Shown: positions 26,094-32,285 of the stretch, one piece after another
Position numbering within the stretch: position 1 is the first letter of the stretch
How the letters are laid out: each line of letters starts with the position of its first letter
Source: Blastococcus sp. TF02-09
Lineage (GTDB): Bacteria > Actinomycetota > Actinomycetes > Mycobacteriales > Geodermatophilaceae
Assembly: GCF_003319105.1 (NCBI RefSeq)
Contig: NZ_QOHH01000019.1
Location: 1 to 32,285 of the forward strand
Direction of reading: 5' to 3'
DNA: 32,285 nt
Translations under genes and position numbers: made by a program
Notes under the pieces: generated by a model
Told to the model about the DNA's origin: nothing
The model's database searches: none
Seen by the model: the letters and a program-made list of their open reading frames with translations, nothing else

Positions 26094-26111
26094 GTGAGTG
26101 CGCTCACTCAC
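26094..26111. promoter_or_regulatory. Inverted repeat upstream of the surface-protein gene
   Basis: GTGAGTG (26094-26100) and CACTCAC (26105-26111) are perfect inverted arms 4 nt apart, about 24 nt before the proposed start. This looks like an operator for a dimeric regulator of the TetR kind. Confidence 0.5.
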
Positions 26112-26134
26112 CTGTTCGTAACCGGGGGTCACAC

Positions 26135-27064
26135 TTGTCTCTGCGTTCTTCCACCCTTCCGCGCCACGGGCGCCGCGCCCTGATGGCCTCCGGCCTGGCA
26201 GCCGCCCTCGTGCTGGTTCCTGCCGGGCTGGCCCAGGCTGGTCCCCTTGACCCGAACCCCTCGCTGGGTGACCTGGGCGACCTGCAGAACGACGAGGACC
26301 AGTCCGAGACGAGCGGCGACGACGAGATCGGCCACGACACCCAGCCCAGCGGCGAGGCCGATATCGCCGAGGAGACCGAGACCGGCGACGAGTCCGAGAC
26401 CGGCGGAGACACTGGCGAGCTGCCGGTGTTCGTGGTGGGCGACGACGAGCGGGAGGCCTTCAAGGAGCTGACCCGCCAGCTCGGCATCCCGGACAGCTGC
26501 GTCGACGGCATCGCCGACAGCGTCGAGCTCATCATCGGTGGGCTACTCGACCCCGAGCAGCTCGAGGCGATCATCGCGGAGCTGGAGTCCCTGCTCGGGG
26601 ACTTCGGGCTCACGCTCGAGGACCTGAGCGGTGGGCTCCCAGAGGGTGAGGACGCCGGGCTCGTGGGTGCCCTGGCCATGGACGACCTCGCCGCGGACGC
26701 GCAGGCCATGGAGACGGAGCTCCCCGAGGGCGAGGAGGGCGCTCCTGGTGGCGACTTCATCGCCGGCATCGAGCTCCTGGTGAAGACCCTGTCCGAGGAC
26801 TGCGTGCCCGAGACCGACGAGGGCGGGACCCCGGTGGCACCGGTCGACAACGGCACCCCCGCGCCCCCGGTCGCTGAGCACCCTGCTGCTGCGCCGGTGG
26901 CCCAGCCGGTCTCCTACCCCGGCTACGCGCCGACCGGTGCCGACTCGGCACAGGCCGACGACGCCTCCGTGCCGATGACCGCCCTCGCTGGCGGCCTGGT
27001 GCTCGTTGCCGCCGGCGCTGCTGGATACGGGATGCGGGGCCGTGCGGTTCGTACGCGGGATTGA
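26135..27064 (+). CDS. Secreted acidic surface protein with sortase signal
   Basis: 309 residues from TTG 26135 (GGGGG upstream, then a basic n-region). An in-frame ATG at 26183 also leaves a possible signal. The signal peptide ends near LAQAG. A very acidic, low-complexity region (DDEDQSETSGDDEIG and similar) follows, then helical segments with two Cys (IPDSC, LSEDC) that may form a disulfide, a Pro/Ala linker, and a cell-wall sorting signal: APTG (Pro266-Gly268) as an LPxTG-like site, a hydrophobic stretch (about 285-302) and a basic tail RGRAVRTR. No known domain. The sortase gene overlaps its end by 23 nt, so this is probably its dedicated substrate. Confidence 0.8.
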   Translation: MSLRSSTLPRHGRRALMASGLAAALVLVPAGLAQAGPLDPNPSLGDLGDLQNDEDQSETSGDDEIGHDTQPSGEADIAEETETGDESETGGDTGELPVFVVGDDEREAFKELTRQLGIPDSCVDGIADSVELIIGGLLDPEQLEAIIAELESLLGDFGLTLEDLSGGLPEGEDAGLVGALAMDDLAADAQAMETELPEGEEGAPGGDFIAGIELLVKTLSEDCVPETDEGGTPVAPVDNGTPAPPVAEHPAAAPVAQPVSYPGYAPTGADSAQADDASVPMTALAGGLVLVAAGAAGYGMRGRAVRTRD

Positions 27065-27713
27065 TCTCCGCGCCGTCGGCGCCTTCCTGGTCGTCCTGGC
27101 GGCCGGACTCGCACTGCTGTTCGTCGTCGTCGGGCGGCCGGACGCGGACATTGCTCCGCGCCCGGCCGCCCCGGCCGCGTCCGCACCGCTGGCGAGCGAC
27201 GCCCCGGTGCCGGCGGGCGAGATCGTCGCCACCGGCGCCATCCAGCCGGCCCGGCTGAGCATCCCGGCGATCGACGTGGACACCGTGGTGGAGTCCCGCG
27301 GCACGGTGCAGTACGAGAACCCCTTCACCGGCGCGCCGGTCGAGGGCTACGGCGTCCCGGAGTCGATGAAGACGACGTCGTGGTGGTCGGACGGGCCGCA
27401 GCCCGGCTCCGGCCAGATGGCGGTCATCCTCGGCCACCAGCAGAACAGTGGTGGCGCCGTCTTCGACCGGCTGCACACGCTGCGGCCGGGTGACGAGGTG
27501 AGCCTGCGCGACGGGAACGGCGCGGTGCTGCGCCTGCAGGTCCTGGGCGCGCCGGTCACCGGCCTGGACAAGGCCACCTCGGCGCTGGCCGACACCCTCA
27601 ACGGCCACCCGGCGGAAGCCGACGTCGCGCTCGTCACCTGCGGCGGCGAGTTCGTCGAGGACGCGGGGACCAGCACGGAGAACACGGTGGTCTTCGCGTC
27701 CGTCGTCAGCTGA
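27042..27713 (+). CDS. Class F-like sortase
   Basis: 223 residues. An N-terminal membrane helix (about 11-30) and a Pro/Ala linker precede the sortase beta-barrel: PARLSIPAIDVDTVV, LGHQQNSGGAVFDRL with His132, LRPGDEV, and VALVTCGGEF with Cys200. Sortases cut the sorting signal of surface proteins and link them to the wall. No Arg occurs between Cys200 and the C-terminus, although sortases normally have a catalytic Arg about 12-13 residues after the Cys; Thr occupies that place. GTG at 27042 overlaps the substrate gene, so the two are an operon. Confidence 0.9.
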   Translation: MRFVRGIDLRAVGAFLVVLAAGLALLFVVVGRPDADIAPRPAAPAASAPLASDAPVPAGEIVATGAIQPARLSIPAIDVDTVVESRGTVQYENPFTGAPVEGYGVPESMKTTSWWSDGPQPGSGQMAVILGHQQNSGGAVFDRLHTLRPGDEVSLRDGNGAVLRLQVLGAPVTGLDKATSALADTLNGHPAEADVALVTCGGEFVEDAGTSTENTVVFASVVS

Positions 27714-27759
27714 GGACGTCGATCGAGGGCCGACGCACCGCCGGAGAAACTGTCGTACC

Positions 27760-27775
27760 CCGAACGTATGTTCGA
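27760..27775. promoter_or_regulatory. SOS (LexA) box at the HNH gene
   Basis: CCGAACGTATGTTCGA differs only at the first base from the actinobacterial LexA site TCGAAC-N4-GTTCGA. It covers TATGTT (27767-27772), a -10 hexamer that lies exactly 6 nt before the ATG at 27779. LexA binding would shut the promoter until DNA damage. Confidence 0.85.
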
Positions 27776-27778
27776 TGC

Positions 27779-29296
27779 ATGTCAGTGGCCGAGGTCGACC
27801 CCGCTCCCGACGGCGGGCTGGTCGAGTGGTGGCTGTGGCGTGCGCCGTCGGTCGAGCGGTTCCCGGTCGAGCAGCTGTCGGCCGAGGAGACGGTGCTCGA
27901 GCTCCAGCGGGTGCAGGCGCGCAAGGCGATGGACGCCGCCTACGAGGCAGAGCTGGTCATGGCGCTGGCCGCCGCCCGGCCCGATACCGACGACCCACCT
28001 CCCGGTCATCCCGGGGCACGGCGCCGAGGTGCCGGTTCCCCGGTGCCCGGCACCTCGGAGTTCCTGCCCGACGAGCTGGCGCTGGTCCTGAACTGCGGTC
28101 GCCCGTTCGCCACCCAGGTGCTGTTCGATGCCCATCAGCTGGTGGAGCGGATGCCTGCGGTGCACGCAGCCCGTGCCGCCGGCCGGATGGATGACTACCG
28201 GGCCCGGGTGTTCGCCGACGTACTGGGCACCGCCTCCGACGCGGTCGTGGCCGTCGTCGTGCCGGCGGTGCTGCCGCAGGCTGCGGGGCTGTCGTCGGGA
28301 AAGCTGCGCAACCGGCTGATCGCCGCGGCCGTCGCCGCCGACGAGCAGTTCGGAGAACAGCGCCGGCAGGAAGCCGAACGGCGGGCGGCGGTACGGCTGC
28401 ATCCGACCCGGGACGGCATGTCGACCCTCACGACCGAAGCGCCCTCCGCGGTGGCGGCGGCGATGTGGTCGACCATCGACCAGGCCGCCCAGCTCGCCCG
28501 CACCGGCGGGGACGACCGGCCGATCGGTGTGCTGCGCACCGAGGCCCACGCCGCGCTCGTGCTGCGCCCCTGGGACACCTCCCGCCCGACGATGACCGGC
28601 CACCTCACCCTCACCGCACCCCTGTCCGCACTGCAGCCCCGGGACGACGCCACCGCGGGCGAGGAAGGCGGCGCGAAGAAGGCCACCTCGGGCGGGGACC
28701 TGCCGACGCTGAACGGCACCCCGATCACCACCGCGCACCTGCGGGAGCTGCTGGCCCAGCTCGACGCCCTCGCGGTGCAGGCCCCACCCGGCGGCAGCCT
28801 CACCATCGCCCTCACCGACGACGACGGCGCGCTGCTGGCCACCGCCGGCCCCGCCGAACTCACCCGCCTGGCCACCCGCGGCTGCCGCACCCACGGGCCG
28901 GCCGCCGACTGCGCCTGCCCCGTCCTGGGCCCACCCGCCGAGATGGACGGCTACCAGCACTCGCCGGCCCAGGAACGGTTCATCCGCCTGCGCGACCGCA
29001 CCTGCCGCCACCCCGGCTGCGGACAACCCGCCGGCCGCACCGACGCCGACCACGTCCTCGCCTACGACTGCGGCGGCCGCACCACCTGCCAGAACCTCTG
29101 CTGCCTGTGCCGCAGCCACCACCGACTCAAGACCTTCGCCCGCAACTGGCGGTTCCGGATGGGTCCCGACGGCACCCTCACCGTCACCACCCCCTCCGGC
29201 ATCACCCGCACCACCCGACCACCCGGCCTGCACGGGCAACGCGCACTCCCACCCCCTCGACCGGAACCGGTCGACGAGAGCCCACCGCCATTCTGA
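27779..29296 (+). CDS. DUF222/HNH endonuclease domain protein (13E12 type)
   Basis: 505 residues. The N-terminal half is the DUF222 helical region (LSAEETVLELQRVQARKAMDAAYEAEL, FLPDELALVL, AARAAGRMDDYRARVFADVL). The C-terminal HNH module has TCRHPGC (Cys409 and Cys414), a DADHV core (His425), CxxC and RSHHRLK. This is the architecture of the mycobacterial 13E12 repeat proteins, several of which are in the SOS regulon. A nuclease role on damaged or mobile DNA is likely but untested in the family. It is placed under a LexA site and probably leaderless. The end is a Pro-rich tail. Confidence 0.92.
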   Translation: MSVAEVDPAPDGGLVEWWLWRAPSVERFPVEQLSAEETVLELQRVQARKAMDAAYEAELVMALAAARPDTDDPPPGHPGARRRGAGSPVPGTSEFLPDELALVLNCGRPFATQVLFDAHQLVERMPAVHAARAAGRMDDYRARVFADVLGTASDAVVAVVVPAVLPQAAGLSSGKLRNRLIAAAVAADEQFGEQRRQEAERRAAVRLHPTRDGMSTLTTEAPSAVAAAMWSTIDQAAQLARTGGDDRPIGVLRTEAHAALVLRPWDTSRPTMTGHLTLTAPLSALQPRDDATAGEEGGAKKATSGGDLPTLNGTPITTAHLRELLAQLDALAVQAPPGGSLTIALTDDDGALLATAGPAELTRLATRGCRTHGPAADCACPVLGPPAEMDGYQHSPAQERFIRLRDRTCRHPGCGQPAGRTDADHVLAYDCGGRTTCQNLCCLCRSHHRLKTFARNWRFRMGPDGTLTVTTPSGITRTTRPPGLHGQRALPPPRPEPVDESPPPF

Positions 29297-29323
29297 GCCG
29301 AGCGGGGGAACTGCGGCGTGGGA

Positions 29324-30631
29324 TCAGCGAGAACCGTCGGCTGCTCCGGCGGGGTGTGCCCCGGGCGCCGGGGCGAGCGAGACGACGTCGCCCACCACCC
29401 ACACCGACGGCGGCCGGATGTCGGCGGTCGCCAGCGTGGCGGGGAGCTCGGCGAGGGTCGTCCGGACCGTGCGCTGCGTGGGGGTCGAGCCGTCACTGAC
29501 GATCGCGACGGGCGTCGAGGGCGCACGGCCGTGCTCGACGAGCGCCGCGGCGATGGCCGGGGCGGTCTCCACCCCCATGAGGACGACGACCGTGCCGCGC
29601 AGCCGCGCGATCGCCGACCAGTCGACCAGCGACTGCGGGTGCCCGGGCGGCAGGTGACCGGAGACGACGACGAACTCGTGGGTCATCCCGCGGTGGGTGA
29701 CAGGGATGCCGGCCAGCGCGGGCACGGAGATCGCGCTGGTCACCCCTGGCACCACCTCGACCGGCACATCGGCGGCCAGGCAGGCCTCCACCTCCTCCAT
29801 GCCGCGGCCGAACACGAACGGGTCCCCGCCCTTGAGGCGGACCACCCGCTTGCCGGCCAGAGCACGGGAGACCAGCAGCTCGTTGATCTGCTCCTGCGCC
29901 ATCGAGCGGCCGCGCGGCAGCTTGGAGGCGTCGATCACCTCGACGTCCTCGGGCAGCGAGGCGAGCAGCGACAGCGGCGCCAGGTGGTCGGCGACGACGA
30001 CGTCGGCCTGCGCCACCGCCTGCCGCCCGCGCACGGTGATCAGCGCCGGGTCGCCCGGGCCGCCGCCGACCAGCACGACGGCGCCGGCGCGGCCGGTGGT
30101 CGACGCGCGGGAGACGCGGTCGGGCACGGTGCCGTCGGTGAGCCCGGAGACCACGGCGTCGCGGACGGCGATGGCGCGCTGCGGGTCGCCGCCGCCGTGC
30201 ACGCCGACGACGAGGTCGCCGTGCCGGCCGGTCGCCGGGGTCCAGACGCTGGAGGAGGCGCGGTCGTCGGCCCGGGCGCAGAAGATCCGGCCGCGCTCGG
30301 CCTCCGCCGCGACGGCCGCGTTCACGTCGGGGTCGTCGGTCGCGGCCACGGCGTACCAGGCGCCGTCGAGGTCCCCGGGCTCGTAGCGCCGGCGCAGCCA
30401 GGTGAGCGACCCGGGCGCGACCAGCGCCTCCAGCGCCGGGGTCACCTCCGGGCTCACGACGGTCACCTGCGCCCGCGCCTCGAGCAGCCCGGCCACCCGG
30501 CGGTGGGCCACCTGCCCGCCGCCGACGACCACCACCCGCCGGTCCAGCAGCCGCAGCCCCACGGGGTAGACGGCGCCGGCCGGCGGGGTAGCCGGGGCAC
30601 CGGCGCCGGTGCCCGCACTCCCGGTGGTCAT
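29324..30631 (-). CDS. cysG: Siroheme synthase-type fusion: precorrin-2 dehydrogenase + uroporphyrinogen-III methyltransferase
   Basis: 435 residues. The N-terminal 200 residues are an NAD-binding fold (VVVVGGGQVAHRRVAGLLEA, then VAATDDPDVNAAV), the dehydrogenase/ferrochelatase part of CysG. The C-terminal part is the SAM methyltransferase: VLVGGGPGDPALITVRG, VVRLKGGDPFVFGRG, VPGVTSAISVPALAGIPVTHRG. Together they convert uroporphyrinogen III to precorrin-2 and sirohydrochlorin, the branch point to siroheme and cobalamin. Its start overlaps the cobT stop by one base (TGATG), so it is cotranscribed with cobT, which favours a cobalamin role. Confidence 0.93.
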   Translation of the reverse strand: MTTGSAGTGAGAPATPPAGAVYPVGLRLLDRRVVVVGGGQVAHRRVAGLLEARAQVTVVSPEVTPALEALVAPGSLTWLRRRYEPGDLDGAWYAVAATDDPDVNAAVAAEAERGRIFCARADDRASSSVWTPATGRHGDLVVGVHGGGDPQRAIAVRDAVVSGLTDGTVPDRVSRASTTGRAGAVVLVGGGPGDPALITVRGRQAVAQADVVVADHLAPLSLLASLPEDVEVIDASKLPRGRSMAQEQINELLVSRALAGKRVVRLKGGDPFVFGRGMEEVEACLAADVPVEVVPGVTSAISVPALAGIPVTHRGMTHEFVVVSGHLPPGHPQSLVDWSAIARLRGTVVVLMGVETAPAIAAALVEHGRAPSTPVAIVSDGSTPTQRTVRTTLAELPATLATADIRPPSVWVVGDVVSLAPAPGAHPAGAADGSR

Positions 30632-31722
30632 CAGCTCTTCTCGGTGACGCCGGCGGAGTCGAAGGTGGCCACGTCCCGCAGCGCGCGAGCGGCGCTCGCC
30701 ACGAGCGGCAGGGCCAGCAGCGCGCCCGTGCCCTCGCCGAGCCGCAGATCCAGCCCGAGGAGCGCTCGCAGCCCGAGGCTCTGCAGCGCGACCGCGTGGC
30801 CCGGCTCGACCGAGGTGTGCCCGGCCAGCGCGTAGTCCAGCACCGTCGGGCACAGCGCAGCCGCCACCAGCGCCGCGGAGCCCGCGATCGCGCCGTCCAG
30901 CAGCACCGGCACGCGGGCGGCGGCCGCGCCCAGCACGAACCCGGCCAGGCCGGCGTGCTCCAGCCCACCCAGCTCGGCCAGGACCGCCAGGGCCGCCTCG
31001 GGGGTGGTCGGGCGCGCCGGCACCCGGGCCACCGCGCGGCTCACGACCTCGATCTTGCGGGCCAGCGTGGGGTCGTCGATGCCGGTGCCGCGCCCGGTCG
31101 CCGTCGCCGGTGTGGCGCCGGTGAAGGCGCAGACCAGGGCGGCCGAGGCGGTGGTGTTCGCGATCCCCATGTCGCCGGTGACCAGGCAGCCGCTGTCGGC
31201 GGCCAGCGTCGTCGCCACCTCGATCCCGACCTCGAGGGCCTGCCGCGCCTCGTCGACGGTCATGGCCGGGCCGGCGGACAGGTCGGCCGTCCCCGGGCGC
31301 ACCTTGCGGTCCAGCAGCGACGGCATGGGGTCCAGCGGGGTGGCGACGCCGACGTCGACGACGAGCACCCGCGCACCCAGCCCCGCGGCGAAGGCGTTCA
31401 CCACGGCGCCGCCGGCGACGAAGTTGGCCACCATCTGGGCGGTGACCTCCTGCGGCCACGGCGTCACGCCCTGGGCGTGCACCCCGTGGTCGCCGGCGAA
31501 GACGGCCACGGTCGCGGGCTCGGGCAGGGGAGCGGGGCACCGGCCGGCGATGCCGGCCAGCTGCGCGGCGACGTCCTCCAGGACGCCGAGGGAGCCCACG
31601 GGCTTGGTCATCCGGTCCAGCCGCTCGCGGGCGGCGCGCTCGGCTCCGGCGTCCCGTGGGCGGATCGCGGCGATGGTGTCGCCGAGCAGCGTGCCGGCGA
31701 ACGGGGCGGGATCGGTGCTCAG
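30631..31722 (-). CDS. cobT: Nicotinate-nucleotide–dimethylbenzimidazole phosphoribosyltransferase
   Basis: 363 residues. It makes alpha-ribazole phosphate, the lower-ligand nucleotide of cobalamin. Motifs: RLDRMTKPVGSLGVLE, VAVFAGDHGVHAQGVTPWPQEVT, GDMGIANTTASAAL, and near the end LDYALAGHTSVEPGH with RLGEGTGALLALPL, whose Glu matches the catalytic Glu of CobT. No ATG, GTG or TTG fits the usual beginning. GAGGAG (31733-31728) lies 5 nt before a CTG at 31722 (LSTDPAPF), so I take CTG as the start; the nearest in-frame GTG is 31773. Confidence 0.93.
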   Translation of the reverse strand: MSTDPAPFAGTLLGDTIAAIRPRDAGAERAARERLDRMTKPVGSLGVLEDVAAQLAGIAGRCPAPLPEPATVAVFAGDHGVHAQGVTPWPQEVTAQMVANFVAGGAVVNAFAAGLGARVLVVDVGVATPLDPMPSLLDRKVRPGTADLSAGPAMTVDEARQALEVGIEVATTLAADSGCLVTGDMGIANTTASAALVCAFTGATPATATGRGTGIDDPTLARKIEVVSRAVARVPARPTTPEAALAVLAELGGLEHAGLAGFVLGAAAARVPVLLDGAIAGSAALVAAALCPTVLDYALAGHTSVEPGHAVALQSLGLRALLGLDLRLGEGTGALLALPLVASAARALRDVATFDSAGVTEKS

Positions 31723-31898
31723 CGGAACTCCTCGGACGCGGGGACGGCGTCCAAGGATCGCAGACGCGCCCACCCCGCCCGCCCGCCGAGCACCGGCCCG
31801 GCACTCCCCGTGCCCGACCGGCACGGCTCCGCGCACGACCCGCTCCCCGTTCCGGGCCTACCCTGGCTGGCTGCGGGAACGACCGAGGGAGCGCTGAA

Positions 31899-32162
31899 CT
31901 GTCCGAGCACGCTGGAACCGGGGCCGAGCCGGGCGACGACGACGCCGTGCTGCTGTTCGTCGGCGGACCGCTGGACGGGCGGGTGGAGATCCGCCCGGCC
32001 CGCCACGGCGACCCCCTGCCCACCGTCACCCACGTGCACCTGCACGGCGGACCCAAGGTGGTGCACCGCTACGACCTGCAGACGCTCGCGGACGGAGCCG
32101 GGGTCTACACCGTCCGCCCGCGCGCCGACCGGCACGCCCGGGACGAGTCCGTCGCCGACTGA
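31899..32162 (+). CDS. Small protein of unknown function
   Basis: About 87 residues. The core is DDAVLLFVGGPLDGRVEIRP, then VTHVHLHGGPKVVHRYDLQ and GVYTVRP, a compact beta-rich fold resembling short actinobacterial hypothetical proteins with an FxGGPLDG start. I do not know its role. The frame has no good ATG or GTG; GAGGGA (31885-31890) points to a CTG at 31899 (then SEHAGTG). A GTG within AVLLF would remove the start of the core. TACCCT at 31859-31864 is a possible -10. It is divergent from cobT. Confidence 0.65.
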   Translation: MSEHAGTGAEPGDDDAVLLFVGGPLDGRVEIRPARHGDPLPTVTHVHLHGGPKVVHRYDLQTLADGAGVYTVRPRADRHARDESVAD

Positions 32163-32176
32163 CAGTGAGGATGTGG

Positions 32177-32267
32177 GCGAGCCCCGCAGCGGTCGTTCCT
32201 GACCCACCGACTGACTGACTTCGGGTCTTCAACGGGATCTGTCGGTTCGGTCCGCTGCGGGGCTCGC
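32177..32267. repeat. Long hairpin with 16-bp perfect stem
   Basis: GCGAGCCCCGCAGCGG (32177-32192) is exactly complementary to 32252-32267, with a 59-nt loop that itself can fold (ACCGAC 32206-32211 with GTCGGT 32241-32246, or GACCC 32201-32205 with GGGTC 32223-32227). Outside it, GTGAG (32165-32169) can pair with CTCAC (32273-32277). It begins 14 nt after the last gene's stop codon. It may be a terminator with an expanded loop, a structured RNA, or the end of a mobile element. Confidence 0.7.
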
Positions 32268-32285
32268 TTGCACTCACCGGTCGAG

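Noticed and set aside
31722..31899. Cobalamin riboswitch upstream of cobT
   Set aside because: I could not find the B12-box or the multi-helix layout, and the gap is only 176 nt with a close promoter-like hexamer for the divergent gene.

Overview
The window is high-GC, bacterial-type DNA from an actinobacterium. The gene content and order match the acs–ephE–marP–nth–crp–ArsA pair–ponA2 neighbourhood of mycobacteria (Rv3667 to Rv3683 in M. tuberculosis). GTG starts are frequent, many genes overlap by 4 nt, and several starts sit 6-8 nt behind a TANNNT-like hexamer. My guess, from general resemblance only, is a soil or rock actinobacterium of the Geodermatophilaceae or a relative. No 16S is present to confirm this.

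Positions 1-3560 form an accessory region of visibly lower GC. It holds the 3' end of an Rhs/YD-repeat gene with a short variable tip, a DUF6221-like gene, and a decayed IS3-family insertion sequence whose two inverted ends can be located. The region stops at a tRNA-Pro(CGG) gene whose 3' end faces it, as expected for an island boundary.

Positions 3690-19735 are the conserved block. In order: metallophosphoesterase, YqeY-like protein, class A penicillin-binding protein, two ArsA/Get3-like ATPases, DUF4177 protein, RidA-like protein, NUDIX hydrolase, Crp, a small membrane protein, then a tightly overlapping five-gene operon (nth, TlpA-like thioredoxin lipoprotein, CoA-type NUDIX hydrolase, cupredoxin lipoprotein, marP), followed by ephE, a holin-III-like membrane protein and acs on the opposite strand. 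Compared with M. tuberculosis, whiB4, the Rv3677c metallo-beta-lactamase-fold gene and the Rv3668c protease are not in their expected slots. A cupredoxin and a NUDIX gene are present instead.

Positions 19860-29300 are more variable. They hold a FhuF-like 2Fe-2S protein, an acyl-CoA dehydrogenase, a three-gene operon (alkylsulfatase-like MBL hydrolase plus two DUF202 membrane proteins) divergent from a PucR-type regulator with a perfect palindrome over its start codon, an extradiol dioxygenase of the YgiD/DODA type, a surface protein with a sortase signal beside its own class F-like sortase, and a DUF222/HNH nuclease under a near-perfect SOS box.

Positions 29320-31722 carry siroheme/cobalamin genes (a CysG-like fusion and cobT) on the minus strand. 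A small unknown gene is divergent from them. The window ends in a long hairpin with a 16-bp perfect stem. A dispersed hairpin repeat occurs twice in intergenic gaps, with a compensatory base-pair swap between copies.

I did not find a clear new defence or mobile system. The best leads are the Rhs tip with its neighbour, the SOS-controlled leaderless HNH gene, the MBL–DUF202–DUF202/PucR module, the ArsA pair and the structured repeats.
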